This document shows, one piece after another, positions 19,586-27,721 of a stretch of DNA of 64,000 bases. Under the pieces are notes generated by a model. That model searched no databases. It saw only the letters and a program-made list of their open reading frames with translations, and was not told where the DNA came from. Numbering within the stretch: position 1 is the stretch's first letter; the number at the start of each line of letters is the position of its first letter. The position numbers were made by a program, and so were the translations under genes. Origin of the DNA: Wolbachia endosymbiont (group B) of Eucosma cana (GTDB lineage: Bacteria; Pseudomonadota; Alphaproteobacteria; Rickettsiales; Anaplasmataceae); assembly GCF_947250645.1 (NCBI RefSeq), contig NZ_OX366334.1:1302001-1366000 (forward strand), given 5' to 3'.

Positions 19586-20065
19586 ATGGCACTCAGATCA
19601 AAATTATTGGATGAAGAAGTAGTAAAATCAGCAAAAGAGATGCTGAAGAAAGTAAGGAATAATGCATATGTTTCAAAAAAACTAAACGCTGTAATTGCAG
19701 CAAAAAAGTACAGTATAACGTCTGTAGCAAAAATATATTGCATTTCAAGAAAGGCACTAACTTCGTGGATAAAACTCTTGAAATTTGGCAGAGAAGAAAA
19801 ACTGTTTGCTCCTCGATCACGCCGAAGAAAAACTAAATTAAATCAGGCTCAACTACAGCAAATTGAAGCATGGATAGAAGAAAACCCTAATATTACCATT
19901 AAAGAAATGAGAATAAGAATACAGGAAAAGTTCGACTTAAATATTAGCAAATCTACAGTACACCGCCATATGCAAAAGATGAAATTTTCATATATTACAC
20001 CAAGACCAGTACACAACGTACAAGATAAAAGTAAACAAGAGGAATTCAAAAAAAAATCTCAATGA
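19586..20065 (+). CDS. IS630 transposase orfA (DNA-binding part)
   Basis: The 159-residue product has an N-terminal helix-turn-helix region (SVAKIYCISRKALTSWIKLL) and a second one (ITIKEMRIRIQEKFDLNISKS reduced to its core), as in the winged-helix N-half of IS630 transposases. It ends at TGA just after a run of nine A (20048-20056), where a shift of frame would join it to orfB. Confidence 0.88.
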   Translation: MALRSKLLDEEVVKSAKEMLKKVRNNAYVSKKLNAVIAAKKYSITSVAKIYCISRKALTSWIKLLKFGREEKLFAPRSRRRKTKLNQAQLQQIEAWIEENPNITIKEMRIRIQEKFDLNISKSTVHRHMQKMKFSYITPRPVHNVQDKSKQEEFKKKSQ

Positions 20066-20597
20066 AGTTATTGGAAAGTATCCTGAAAAAGAGCTATTTT
20101 TCTTTGATGAATCAAGGTTTGGCACACATTCGAAAGTTGGGCATGGATGGTTTAAAAAAGGTACTAGAACTCGGGTTAAAATAAAGTTAGGTAGGCATAA
20201 TTTTTATCTCTACAGTGCAGTTAATCCTAAAAATGGAGAGAGTTTTAGCTTATTTGCACCAAATGTTAACACTGATTGCATGAATATATTTCTTGAGCAA
20301 ATGTTGCAATATCTAGGGACAAGAGAAGCTGTTCTTGTTATGGACTGTGCTAGTTGGCATAAGTCAAAAAATTTAAAGGTACCTAAAAACATTGAGATTA
20401 TATACCTACCTCCATATTCACCTGAACTTAATCCTGTTGAGAGGCTTTGGTTATATATAAAACAGAACATTTTGCGCAATAAAATATACAGTACTATTGC
20501 TTTGCTTGAGAGCACTTTATGCAAATTTCTTACCTCTCTTGCTACTTCTACAATTAAACAACTCTGCTCTGTTTCCTATTTGACTCCACAACAATGA
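20052..20597 (+). CDS. IS630 transposase orfB (catalytic part, reached by frameshift)
   Basis: This is the DDE catalytic half. Asp1 is in LFFFDESRFG, Asp2 in VLVMDCASWH, and the last acidic residue in YSPELNPVERLW. It has no start of its own before an internal ATG at 20280. The frame is open back to the nine-A run, consistent with +1 (or -2) ribosomal or transcriptional slippage from orfA. I set the start at the slip site; an unshifted product would lack the first catalytic Asp. Confidence 0.8.
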   Translation, partial: KNLNEVIGKYPEKELFFFDESRFGTHSKVGHGWFKKGTRTRVKIKLGRHNFYLYSAVNPKNGESFSLFAPNVNTDCMNIFLEQMLQYLGTREAVLVMDCASWHKSKNLKVPKNIEIIYLPPYSPELNPVERLWLYIKQNILRNKIYSTIALLESTLCKFLTSLATSTIKQLCSVSYLTPQQ

Positions 20598-20606
20598 GAA
20601 TTGGTA

Positions 20607-20983
20607 TAAGTACTATAAACTCAACTCTAAAACTATTGTAAAACAGAAAAAAGCATTCATTTAAAAGAAAAATAACAGCTCCATATACTATTAAAGTGAT
20701 AATACTTATAATGTTAGATGTGACACCAAATCTAATTTGAAATATAACTTATTTACTCAGCTTCTTTTGAAACTACTGTGAACATAATATCTATAGATAA
20801 AACATCGCATTACCACGCCACTAACGAGTAGCAGAATGACAAGTTTTTCAAACTAGTCCGGTAAAAATCTCAGTCAGTTTAGCTATAGCTGTATGCTTTT
20901 AACTTTCCCAAAAAGAGAATTAACCATATGAAATTCTTGTTGATATGACTTAATGAATAATTATTTTAGGTTACTAATTTATT
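20607..20983. other. Non-coding gap
   Basis: This AT-rich stretch lies between IS630 copy A and the end of the converging quinone oxidoreductase gene. I see no credible ORF, RNA gene or repeat element in it. Confidence 0.5.
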
Positions 20984-21961
20984 TTAAGAAAATTTGATGA
21001 TATTTAGCCCACTTATTTTTCTATTTTCCATGTCACGATGAGCCTCTATTATTTCATCAAATTTATATTTTTTATTAATTCGTACAATTAAAAGTTTTTT
21101 TCTTATCATTTCAAAAATTTCCATTGCAGTAAGCACTAACGTAAGTCTATTATGCTTGTAATGATATATTGAAGTTCCAGCTGCAAATAACGAACGCGAA
21201 CTAAGTAAAGAGAAATTAATAGGAGCATTACCTGATATCTGCCCATAGGAAACATATATACCAAACTTACCTAAAGATTCAAAAGAGATCTTGCTTGTAG
21301 CGTAACCTATAGGGTCATACACTGCACCTACTCCTCTATTTTTCGTAATCTCCATAACTTTAGAAACGAAATCTTTATCATTGTAGTTTATTGCGTATGT
21401 GCAGCCACTTTGTAAAGCTATCTTCATTTTTTCGTCAGAGCTTATAGAACCTATCACTACACCTTTTTTATCCTTTGCCCATTGGCATATTATTTGTCCT
21501 AAACCACCATTAGCCCCATGAACTAGCACGAAAGCACCAGGCCTAATTTTATAAGATTGATTAACTAAATAGTGAGCTGTCATACCTTTAAACAGCACTG
21601 CAGCAGCAACTTCATCAGGTATATCATTCGGAATTTTTATCAAATATTTCTGGTGTACAATGCGCTTTTCACAATATGCCCCTGGAGGAGCTGTGCAATA
21701 TCCAACTCTGTCTCCAACTTTGAATCCATCACTGATTTTTTTACCAAGTTTTTCAATAACCCCAACTGCTTCCACTCCAAGCACTGATGGCAGATCTTTA
21801 ATTTTGCGTGTACCTTTTCTGTGTTCTAAATCATAACGATTTAAGCCGATAGTTGTATGACGTATTAAGACTTCCTCATCTTTTGGCTCACCTATGCTCT
21901 TATCTACAAATTCTAATACTTCTGGCCCCCCAGTTTTTTTAATTTGTATAGCTCTAACCAT
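20984..21961 (-). CDS. Quinone oxidoreductase-like MDR family protein
   Basis: The 325-residue product belongs to the medium-chain dehydrogenase/reductase superfamily, NADPH:quinone oxidoreductase branch. It has the GroES-like N-terminal domain (LGVEAVGVIEKLG, VGDRVGYCTAPPGAY) without the zinc-ligand pattern of alcohol dehydrogenases. The Rossmann domain follows (VLVHGANGGLGQIICQWAK) with DPIGYATSKISFE. Such enzymes reduce quinones or enones with NADPH, often in oxidative defence. It is a single gene with no coupled neighbours. Confidence 0.88.
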   Translation of the reverse strand: MVRAIQIKKTGGPEVLEFVDKSIGEPKDEEVLIRHTTIGLNRYDLEHRKGTRKIKDLPSVLGVEAVGVIEKLGKKISDGFKVGDRVGYCTAPPGAYCEKRIVHQKYLIKIPNDIPDEVAAAVLFKGMTAHYLVNQSYKIRPGAFVLVHGANGGLGQIICQWAKDKKGVVIGSISSDEKMKIALQSGCTYAINYNDKDFVSKVMEITKNRGVGAVYDPIGYATSKISFESLGKFGIYVSYGQISGNAPINFSLLSSRSLFAAGTSIYHYKHNRLTLVLTAMEIFEMIRKKLLIVRINKKYKFDEIIEAHRDMENRKISGLNIIKFS

Positions 21962-22077
21962 GATAAATGTAAGACAAAAACTTTAATTATGTTATCTAGC
22001 AATTAATATTTTGCAAAATGTTATTTAGAGTTTATACACTACATAAGCGTATTGTTAATAGTTTTGAGGCACAAATT

Positions 22078-22242
22078 ATGACAAACAGAGAAACTTGGCT
22101 TTATGGTGTTTTATTCAATGTGTTGTGTGAAGTGGATGAAGATGACGATTTAGATACCAATAATAAAAATAAAAGAAAGGTTAAAATGTAAAATGCAAAA
22201 ATCAGATAAAAAAGGAGACTATTGTAAATATTTATATACTTC
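22078..22242 (+). other. Broken 5' region of the ankyrin-repeat gene
   Basis: A 37-codon ORF (ATG 22078, TAA 22189-22191) is followed 2 bp later by a second ATG (22193). That frame reads CKYLYTSWEKK into a run of seven A (22248-22254) and then leaves the ankyrin frame. A 1-nt indel in the A run would join this second frame to the ankyrin ORF. I read this as the decayed or phase-variable 5' end of one gene. Confidence 0.45.
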
Positions 22243-22773
22243 TTGGGAAAAAAAGGATTTGATATTAATCACAGATTTGACTTGAAAGATTATGATGGCT
22301 TTCCAATAGATAGTCTTTTTTCCATCGCCATTAACTATAAACCGTACACTTTAACAAATCTAGCGCAAGTTTTAATAAAAGCAGGAGCTAATGTGCAAAA
22401 CGAAAAAGGATATTTACATACCTGTGTTTTGACCCATTCTCCGGACATATTAAAGGCTCTCATAAAAGCGGGAGTGAATGATAGCCCAGATGAAAACTAC
22501 AATGGAAACACTGCTTTAGAGTGTGTTGCTGAATTATATTGTAAGGATAAGTCAATTGAACGCAAAAATTGCTGTGAGATTCTAATTAAGCATACATTAG
22601 AAAAAAATCCCAACATAGAAATACCAGATTCTGTAAAAAATAATAAGGAGTTGGCTCAATGTTGGAATGCTTGTGAAGCAAATAATGAAGGATGGGAATT
22701 AGCAACAACGAACACTGAAACACAAGTAGTCAGTGTGCAAAAAGCAAATAAGAGCTCCTGCTCAATTCAATAG
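22243..22773 (+). CDS. Ankyrin-repeat protein with CaaX-like C-terminus
   Basis: The ORF starts at TTG (22243) and encodes 176 residues. Residues 20-85 hold two weak ankyrin units (SIAINYKPYTLTNLAQVLIK then AGANVQ; SPDILKALIKAGVND), and a third begins at GNTALECVAELYC. The C-terminal 45 residues are non-repetitive, Ser/Thr/Gln-rich, and end NKSSCSIQ. The last four residues, CSIQ, fit the eukaryotic CaaX prenylation box. Ankyrin proteins of intracellular bacteria often act in the host cell. The true start may lie upstream past a frameshift (see 22078-22242), so the gene may be inactive or slippage-controlled. Confidence 0.6.
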   Translation: MGKKGFDINHRFDLKDYDGFPIDSLFSIAINYKPYTLTNLAQVLIKAGANVQNEKGYLHTCVLTHSPDILKALIKAGVNDSPDENYNGNTALECVAELYCKDKSIERKNCCEILIKHTLEKNPNIEIPDSVKNNKELAQCWNACEANNEGWELATTNTETQVVSVQKANKSSCSIQ

Positions 22774-22817
22774 ATGTATCGTACAACCTTGTTCGGATTA
22801 CAATAGGAAAAGGTTTG

Positions 22818-23354
22818 TTATTTAAGCTTAAAAAACGTATATGATAGTGTTATTTCACTTAAATCTTTTGTACTATTGTCACGCATTATTTCAGGGTCTA
22901 CGTAAAAGGATACGGGCATAGCCGCTTTTTGTTTTGGTAGCAGCATTTGCTCTTCAAAACAAAAGCATGCAACTTTATTGAAATATTTACCTGCTTTAAA
23001 AGGTGTGACATTATACACTGCCATTCCAAAAGAAGGCTGATCAGATAAATTTTTTGCATAATAAAATACTAAACTTTGTTGCCCTATATTTGTATCGATG
23101 TAGTTAGTTTCTGATTTAAATTCCCAAGGCAGACCTGATATTATATCAGCATTAAGGTGAATCCTGATTTTTTGGTCAGTTGCATTTATTGTCGTATTAG
23201 TTGCTTTTCTCGTTGTGCCACCATATCCAGTAACTTTGCAAAAGATGCTATACAATGGTACCGAAGCATATGCAAGACACAGCATCAATACCACTAAAGA
23301 TACTAGGAAAAAAACTATAGAATTTTCATTGTTTCCCCTTAAAAAGGAAATCAT
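22818..23354 (-). CDS. ctaG: Cytochrome c oxidase assembly protein CtaG (Cox11)
   Basis: Cox11/CtaG delivers copper to the CuB site of cytochrome c oxidase. The 178-residue protein has one N-terminal membrane segment (FFLVSLVVLMLCLAYASVPL, residues 15-34) with the conserved CKVTGYGG just after it. It also has the copper-binding CFCF motif in KVACFCFEEQ and a C-terminal YVDPE signature. The start codon lies directly after the stop of the upstream BAX-inhibitor-like gene, so the two are co-transcribed. Confidence 0.96.
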   Translation of the reverse strand: MISFLRGNNENSIVFFLVSLVVLMLCLAYASVPLYSIFCKVTGYGGTTRKATNTTINATDQKIRIHLNADIISGLPWEFKSETNYIDTNIGQQSLVFYYAKNLSDQPSFGMAVYNVTPFKAGKYFNKVACFCFEEQMLLPKQKAAMPVSFYVDPEIMRDNSTKDLSEITLSYTFFKLK

Positions 23355-24077
23355 CTAATCCTTATTGTTGAATAAATTAAGTAACCTGAGTAAATTGAGG
23401 AATATATTGATGAAGTCAAAGTAAAGATTAGTTGCACCAAGTACTGCCAGCTTAGTAGTTGCAACCTCTGAGCCATCATTATACCTATAATAAACATCTT
23501 TGATTCTCTGAGCATCGTATGCGGTCATTAAAGTAAACACTATTACTGACACAAATGATATTGCAAAATAGAGTGGACTACTCCCAAGGAACAGATTAAC
23601 TATAGATGCAATGATTAATCCCCAGATTCCCATAATCAAAAAAGAACCCATACTGGTCAGATCTTTTTTTGTAGTATTACCATACAAAGCCATAGAACCA
23701 AACATGATCGATGTAATGAAAAATGCTCTCGCTATATTTTCTGCAGTATAAATTATAAAAATATGAGATAAAGAAATTCCCATTAAAACTGAGAATAGAA
23801 AAAATACAGTAAGTGTTGACTGAGCACTTAGGTGTTGAAGCCTAAAAGACATATAAAACACCAATGCAACTGGAGACAGCATTACCACAAGCGATAGAAC
23901 AGGATTGAAATAAATCACCTGGAAAAGACCAGAAAACACTGTTAAAAACGCAACAAGCCCTGTAACACCTAAAGCTAAAGCCATATAATTGTATACTTTA
24001 GTTAGGTAACTCCTGAGTCCAGCACTATAATAAACGCCCTGAGAGCGAATATCCTGTTCGTTTTTCATATAAGACAA
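23355..24077 (-). CDS. BAX inhibitor-1 / YccA family membrane protein
   Basis: The 240-residue protein has seven predicted membrane segments and the family signature near the C-terminus (FTLMTAYDAQRIKDVYY, with the conserved Asp pair of the TMBIM/UPF0005 calcium-leak channel). Homologues include E. coli YccA and YbhL, which affect FtsH-dependent proteolysis or ion leak. An ATG lies at 24068, but the Shine-Dalgarno GGAG sits 5 bp upstream of a TTG at 24077, so I keep the TTG. It precedes ctaG without a gap. Confidence 0.92.
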   Translation of the reverse strand: MSYMKNEQDIRSQGVYYSAGLRSYLTKVYNYMALALGVTGLVAFLTVFSGLFQVIYFNPVLSLVVMLSPVALVFYMSFRLQHLSAQSTLTVFFLFSVLMGISLSHIFIIYTAENIARAFFITSIMFGSMALYGNTTKKDLTSMGSFLIMGIWGLIIASIVNLFLGSSPLYFAISFVSVIVFTLMTAYDAQRIKDVYYRYNDGSEVATTKLAVLGATNLYFDFINIFLNLLRLLNLFNNKD

Positions 24078-24289
24078 TGTAACTCCTTATTATCTCTTGA
24101 TGGTATATTATAATACAATACAGCGTTTTTATCAAGTATAAAATGACATACTACAATTGCAATTGAATGGTGTGGTGTGCAATTAGAGAATTTCTTCCAT
24201 AACTATAAGCAAGTCGGGTTTCAGTAGCATATAACTATTATAACAATTCTTGCCAATAGAAACTATTTTCACCATTCCATTTATCATGA

Positions 24290-25471
24290 TTAAAGAGAAA
24301 TAGTGAAAGTGGTTTTTGCATTTACTAAGGCATTCTTCTTATAGATACTATGCCAACAATCTACTATTTTTTCTATGTCTCGCGGTTTAATCTCTGGACC
24401 TATACTGATTCTAATTGAACATTCTGCTTGCTCTTTTGTTGCTCCCATTGCAAGCAAAACATGAGAAGGCCCAACTTTTCCAGAAGAACATGCAGAACCA
24501 TTGCTGACTGCAATATTATTTAAGTCAAAGTGCATGAGCTGCAGATCATTCTTCACTCTCGGCATATAAATGAAACTTGTATTTGGCAATCTTTTAGAAT
24601 TTTTGCCAAAGATCTTGATATCACTGACAAGACTTAATAACTCACACTCCAATTGATCACGCAGCTTCTCTACTTCATCCATTTTTGATAGAAGGTTTGG
24701 AATGTTTTGCAATGCAGCAGAAAGACCTACTATTGCAACAATATTTTCTGTACCACCACGCAATCCTTTTTCTTGCCCACCACCTATTATAATAGGTTCT
24801 ATTACAAGCTTTTTGTCAAATATTAAAACCCCACTACCTGCTATACCACCAAATTTGTGAGCAGATAAAGTAAGTAAATCCACTCCTAAATCTTCCATAT
24901 TTACTTCGATTTTCCCAACACTTTGAGCAGCGTCAGCGTGACAGATTGCGCCGAATTTATGTGCCATTTTAGCTATCTCCTTAACAGGCTGGATAACTCC
25001 AGTTTCATTGTTGGCCATCATCACTGAAATTACTATTTTATTCCCCTCAAGCTCACTTAGAATTTTCCCTAGCTCTAACAAGTCAATAATACCCCTTTGA
25101 TTAACGGGTATTATATGTGGATTACATGCAGAATTAAGAATTGAAGGATGCTCTATAGCTGAAATTACATGCAGATAACCTTCCATTCCTCTCATGACTA
25201 GGTTATTCGCCTCAGTTGCACCAGACGTAAAAACTATTTCTTTATCATTTGGAACGTCAAGAGCATCACGTACGTTATCTCTTACATCTTTAAGAATCTT
25301 CCTCGCTTCTTGTCCTCTTTTATGCAGCGATGATGGATTTAGTGTTTGTTTTGACAAAATCTCAAGTATACTTTTTTTTACATTTTTACTCATTGGAGCA
25401 GTTGCATTATAATCGGCATACACACAACTACTATCTTCCAGAGAGAATAAACTCACAGGCTTATTTTTCAC
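24290..25471 (-). CDS. iscS: Cysteine desulfurase (IscS/NifS family)
   Basis: This PLP enzyme removes sulfur from cysteine for Fe-S clusters and thionucleosides. The 393-residue product has PLP-lysine K206 in LSAHKFGGIAG, HADAAQSVG for the cofactor ring, and the mobile-loop cysteine C328 in SNGSACSSGKVGPSHVL. The N-terminus (YADYNATAPMS) is typical. It starts at GTG. No iscU or iscA gene is directly adjacent; an IscA-like gene lies about 2 kb away on the same strand. Because of this isolation it could be a second desulfurase besides an operon-encoded IscS. Confidence 0.93.
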   Translation of the reverse strand: MKNKPVSLFSLEDSSCVYADYNATAPMSKNVKKSILEILSKQTLNPSSLHKRGQEARKILKDVRDNVRDALDVPNDKEIVFTSGATEANNLVMRGMEGYLHVISAIEHPSILNSACNPHIIPVNQRGIIDLLELGKILSELEGNKIVISVMMANNETGVIQPVKEIAKMAHKFGAICHADAAQSVGKIEVNMEDLGVDLLTLSAHKFGGIAGSGVLIFDKKLVIEPIIIGGGQEKGLRGGTENIVAIVGLSAALQNIPNLLSKMDEVEKLRDQLECELLSLVSDIKIFGKNSKRLPNTSFIYMPRVKNDLQLMHFDLNNIAVSNGSACSSGKVGPSHVLLAMGATKEQAECSIRISIGPEIKPRDIEKIVDCWHSIYKKNALVNAKTTFTISL

Positions 25472-25605
25472 TTACCATCAACCAATTATGTATGTTAACT
25501 TTAACACGATAAAAATTTATTGCAAAAACAGCGAAATTAATACATAATTAATAAACAATTTACATTATCAATCCCTGTCAAAACAGGTTTTTATTAGGAG
25601 TCATC

Positions 25606-26304
25606 ATGGTAGAAGTCTTTTTAAATAATTCAACAAAAAAGATAGAAGGTAGATACCATCAAAGCAAAGATGCCAATGCACCGGTTGTGCTAATTTTACA
25701 TCACCATCCCCAATATGGTGGTAGTATGGATAGTAAGATTATACATAGTATATATGAATCTTTTATCGATAATAACTTTTCTGCATTGACAATTAATTTT
25801 CGTGGCGTCGGAAAATCTACCGGAACTTTTGATAAGGGTATAGGAGAATTAACTGATGCTGCAGTAGCTATTGATTGGCTTCAGGAGCATAACTCTAACA
25901 ACGTTCCAATTTGGATAGTCGGTTTTTCTTTTGGAGCATGGGTAGCTATGCAGTTGACAATGCGCCGTCCAGAGATAGTAAGTTTTGTTGCCCTTTCTCT
26001 TCCAGCAACTAAGTACGATTTCTCTTTTCTCTCTCCTTGCCCAGTTCCTGGACTTATAATACAAAGTAATAATGATACAATTTCAGAAGAAAGCGATGTA
26101 ACAGAATTAGCACAAAGGTTAATAAATTCGGTAAAAAACAACCATATGGAATACCATATAGTAGACGATACTAACCACTTTCTAAGGGATAAAGAAGAGG
26201 AAGTAGCTCAAATTATAGATAATTATATAAAACTACGTTTAAACAGTGCAGCTACTTCTCCTCAGAAAGCTAAAAAAGAGATAAGGGTAAAAGAATATGC
26301 CTAA
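25606..26304 (+). CDS. Alpha/beta hydrolase (COG2945 type)
   Basis: The 232-residue product is a serine hydrolase. It has LILHHHPQYGGSMDSK near the N-terminus, NFRGVGKSTG after the second strand, nucleophile serine in GFSFGAWVAM, and the catalytic histidine in DDTNHFLRDKEEE. It is preceded by a strong Shine-Dalgarno (TAGGAG). The substrate is unknown; the family includes putative esterases related to dienelactone hydrolases. The frame extends a short charged tail (PQKAKKEIRVKEY). A small lipoprotein gene overlaps its end. Confidence 0.88.
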   Translation: MVEVFLNNSTKKIEGRYHQSKDANAPVVLILHHHPQYGGSMDSKIIHSIYESFIDNNFSALTINFRGVGKSTGTFDKGIGELTDAAVAIDWLQEHNSNNVPIWIVGFSFGAWVAMQLTMRRPEIVSFVALSLPATKYDFSFLSPCPVPGLIIQSNNDTISEESDVTELAQRLINSVKNNHMEYHIVDDTNHFLRDKEEEVAQIIDNYIKLRLNSAATSPQKAKKEIRVKEYA

Positions 26305-26356
26305 CTTTACAAATGAGAGAAATGAATGTATTAATACAAATAAAAAAAGTCTTGTT

Positions 26357-26521
26357 ATGTTTAGGCAATTATTATTTCTCGTTTTAGCGATATTTATGCT
26401 GTCAGGATGCTTTCTAAGTAAACAGCGTAAGTTAAAGAGTCCGTGTATAAAAAGCAATGAAGGCATTTCATGCGAATTATACTCCGTTAATGATCATTGG
26501 TTAAATAAGTACAAGTTATAG
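26357..26521 (+). CDS. Small predicted lipoprotein
   Basis: From the ATG at 26357 the product is 54 residues. It has a lipoprotein signal (FRQLLFLVLAIFMLSGC, lipobox LSGC) and a short mature part with two further cysteines (SPCIKSNEGISCELYSVNDHW). The frame is open back to 26297, but a start there would place 20 charged residues before the signal, so the internal ATG is preferred. The mature part would be anchored in the outer or inner membrane. Its role is unknown. Confidence 0.7.
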   Translation: MFRQLLFLVLAIFMLSGCFLSKQRKLKSPCIKSNEGISCELYSVNDHWLNKYKL

Positions 26522-26550
26522 GTAGCTTTGTATTGTATTGCTTCTTCCAT

Positions 26551-27225
26551 TCACAACTTTACTAATGATCGGTTTTTTAACTGAAAAATGTGATCTGCTT
26601 TTTCTGCAAGGATATAGTTGTGTGTTACTATAAGCATAGAGCTATTATTTTCCTTTACATATGAATGTAATAGCAAAAACACATTCAAAGAATTTGTTGG
26701 GTCTAAATTTCCCGTTGGCTCATCTGCAAGTAAAAGCTTTGGAGAGTTTACAATGCTTCTTGCAATTGCAACCCTCTGCCTTTCTCCACCAGAAATTTCA
26801 GATACCATACTACTTGCTTTACTTTCCAGACCAAATTTTTCTAATATTGCTTGCGATTTTTTTTTTGCTTCAGCTTTGCTTCTTCTTGCAATAAGCTGGG
26901 GAAGCATAACGTTTTCCAACACTGATAACTCTTGTAATAAATAGTGAAACTGATAAACAAAGCTAAGAAAATTTCTTCTTACATGAGTTTTATATTTATT
27001 GCTGGCTTGCGTGCAATTTACTCCATCTACTGTCACTACACCTAAAGTTGGCTTATCCAATAGGCCTGCAATTTGTAGTATAGTTGTTTTTCCTGATCCC
27101 GAACTACCAATCAATGCAACTACTTGCCCCCTTGTAAGACTCAGATTGATATCTTCTATAATAGCAGGACTTTTTTTGAAGCTCTTACTTACAGAAGCTA
27201 GCTCTAGTGTTACACAACTACCCAT
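26551..27225 (-). CDS. lolD: Lipoprotein-releasing system ATP-binding protein
   Basis: LolD is the ATPase of the LolCDE complex that releases lipoproteins from the inner membrane. The 224-residue ABC protein has Walker A GSSGSGKT (about 37-44), the Q-loop FVYQFHYLLQELS, which is typical of the LolD/MacB branch, signature SGGERQRVAIARS, and Walker B LLLADEPTGNLDP. LolC/E is not in the window. The neighbouring small lipoprotein gene is on the other strand. Confidence 0.93.
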   Translation of the reverse strand: MGSCVTLELASVSKSFKKSPAIIEDINLSLTRGQVVALIGSSGSGKTTILQIAGLLDKPTLGVVTVDGVNCTQASNKYKTHVRRNFLSFVYQFHYLLQELSVLENVMLPQLIARRSKAEAKKKSQAILEKFGLESKASSMVSEISGGERQRVAIARSIVNSPKLLLADEPTGNLDPTNSLNVFLLLHSYVKENNSSMLIVTHNYILAEKADHIFQLKNRSLVKL

Positions 27226-27251
27226 ATTATAAAAAGATCCAGGAGGGAGAA

Positions 27252-27674
27252 TTAGACCGAGAAACTGTTACCACACCCACATCGAGACTTAGCGAGAGCA
27301 TTCTTGATTTGAAAACCAGAACCACTGAGATCTTCAGTATAATCTATAGTTGAATTATTTAAAAATTTTGCTGAACAATTATCAACCATTAACACAGGGT
27401 TTCCATTCTCATCATTAATTACTATATCTTTACCTTTTTCACTAAAACTGGAGTGGCTTCTATAATCCTCGCTATCTTCGTCATCGTCAAAATCGTCACC
27501 CAAAGACATCTTCTTATTTATTTGATCCATAAGAAAATTATACTTGAAGCCAGAGCATCCACCACCTGAAACTGCAACCCGCAAAACAGAACTCTCATCT
27601 CCTTCCTGTTCTACAAGGGAGTGGATTTTCCTTAATGCATTGTCAGTTAAGCTAATATTGTAATCTGTTGACAT
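27252..27674 (-). CDS. IscA/HesB-type Fe-S cluster carrier with acidic insertion
   Basis: A-type carriers receive and hand on Fe-S clusters. The product (140 residues from the MSTDYN start; an ATG three codons upstream is less likely) has the three ligands: one Cys in SGGGCSGFKYNF and two in RCGCGNSF. Between the strands it carries an acidic Asp/Glu/Ser insertion of about 20 residues (GDDFDDDEDSEDYRSHS), which makes it longer than the usual 105-115 residues. It could be IscA or ErpA; the sequence alone does not decide. Confidence 0.9.
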   Translation of the reverse strand: MSTDYNISLTDNALRKIHSLVEQEGDESSVLRVAVSGGGCSGFKYNFLMDQINKKMSLGDDFDDDEDSEDYRSHSSFSEKGKDIVINDENGNPVLMVDNCSAKFLNNSTIDYTEDLSGSGFQIKNALAKSRCGCGNSFSV

Positions 27675-27721
27675 AACAACCACCGTTCATTATTGATAAC
27701 CTATTATAGTAGAAATTTTAC

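Larger units (their letters stand above)
19503..20606 (+). mobile_element. IS630-family element, copy A (1104 bp)
   Basis: The element is bounded by inverted ends TACCAATTC (left) and GAATTGGTA (right), with the TA dinucleotide that IS630/Tc1-mariner elements duplicate. It holds two overlapping frames, orfA and orfB. Copy B at 40051-41154 has the same length and encodes identical proteins, so both inserted recently or are kept identical by conversion. The left flank runs into a small interrupted frame; the right flank is non-coding. Confidence 0.9.
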
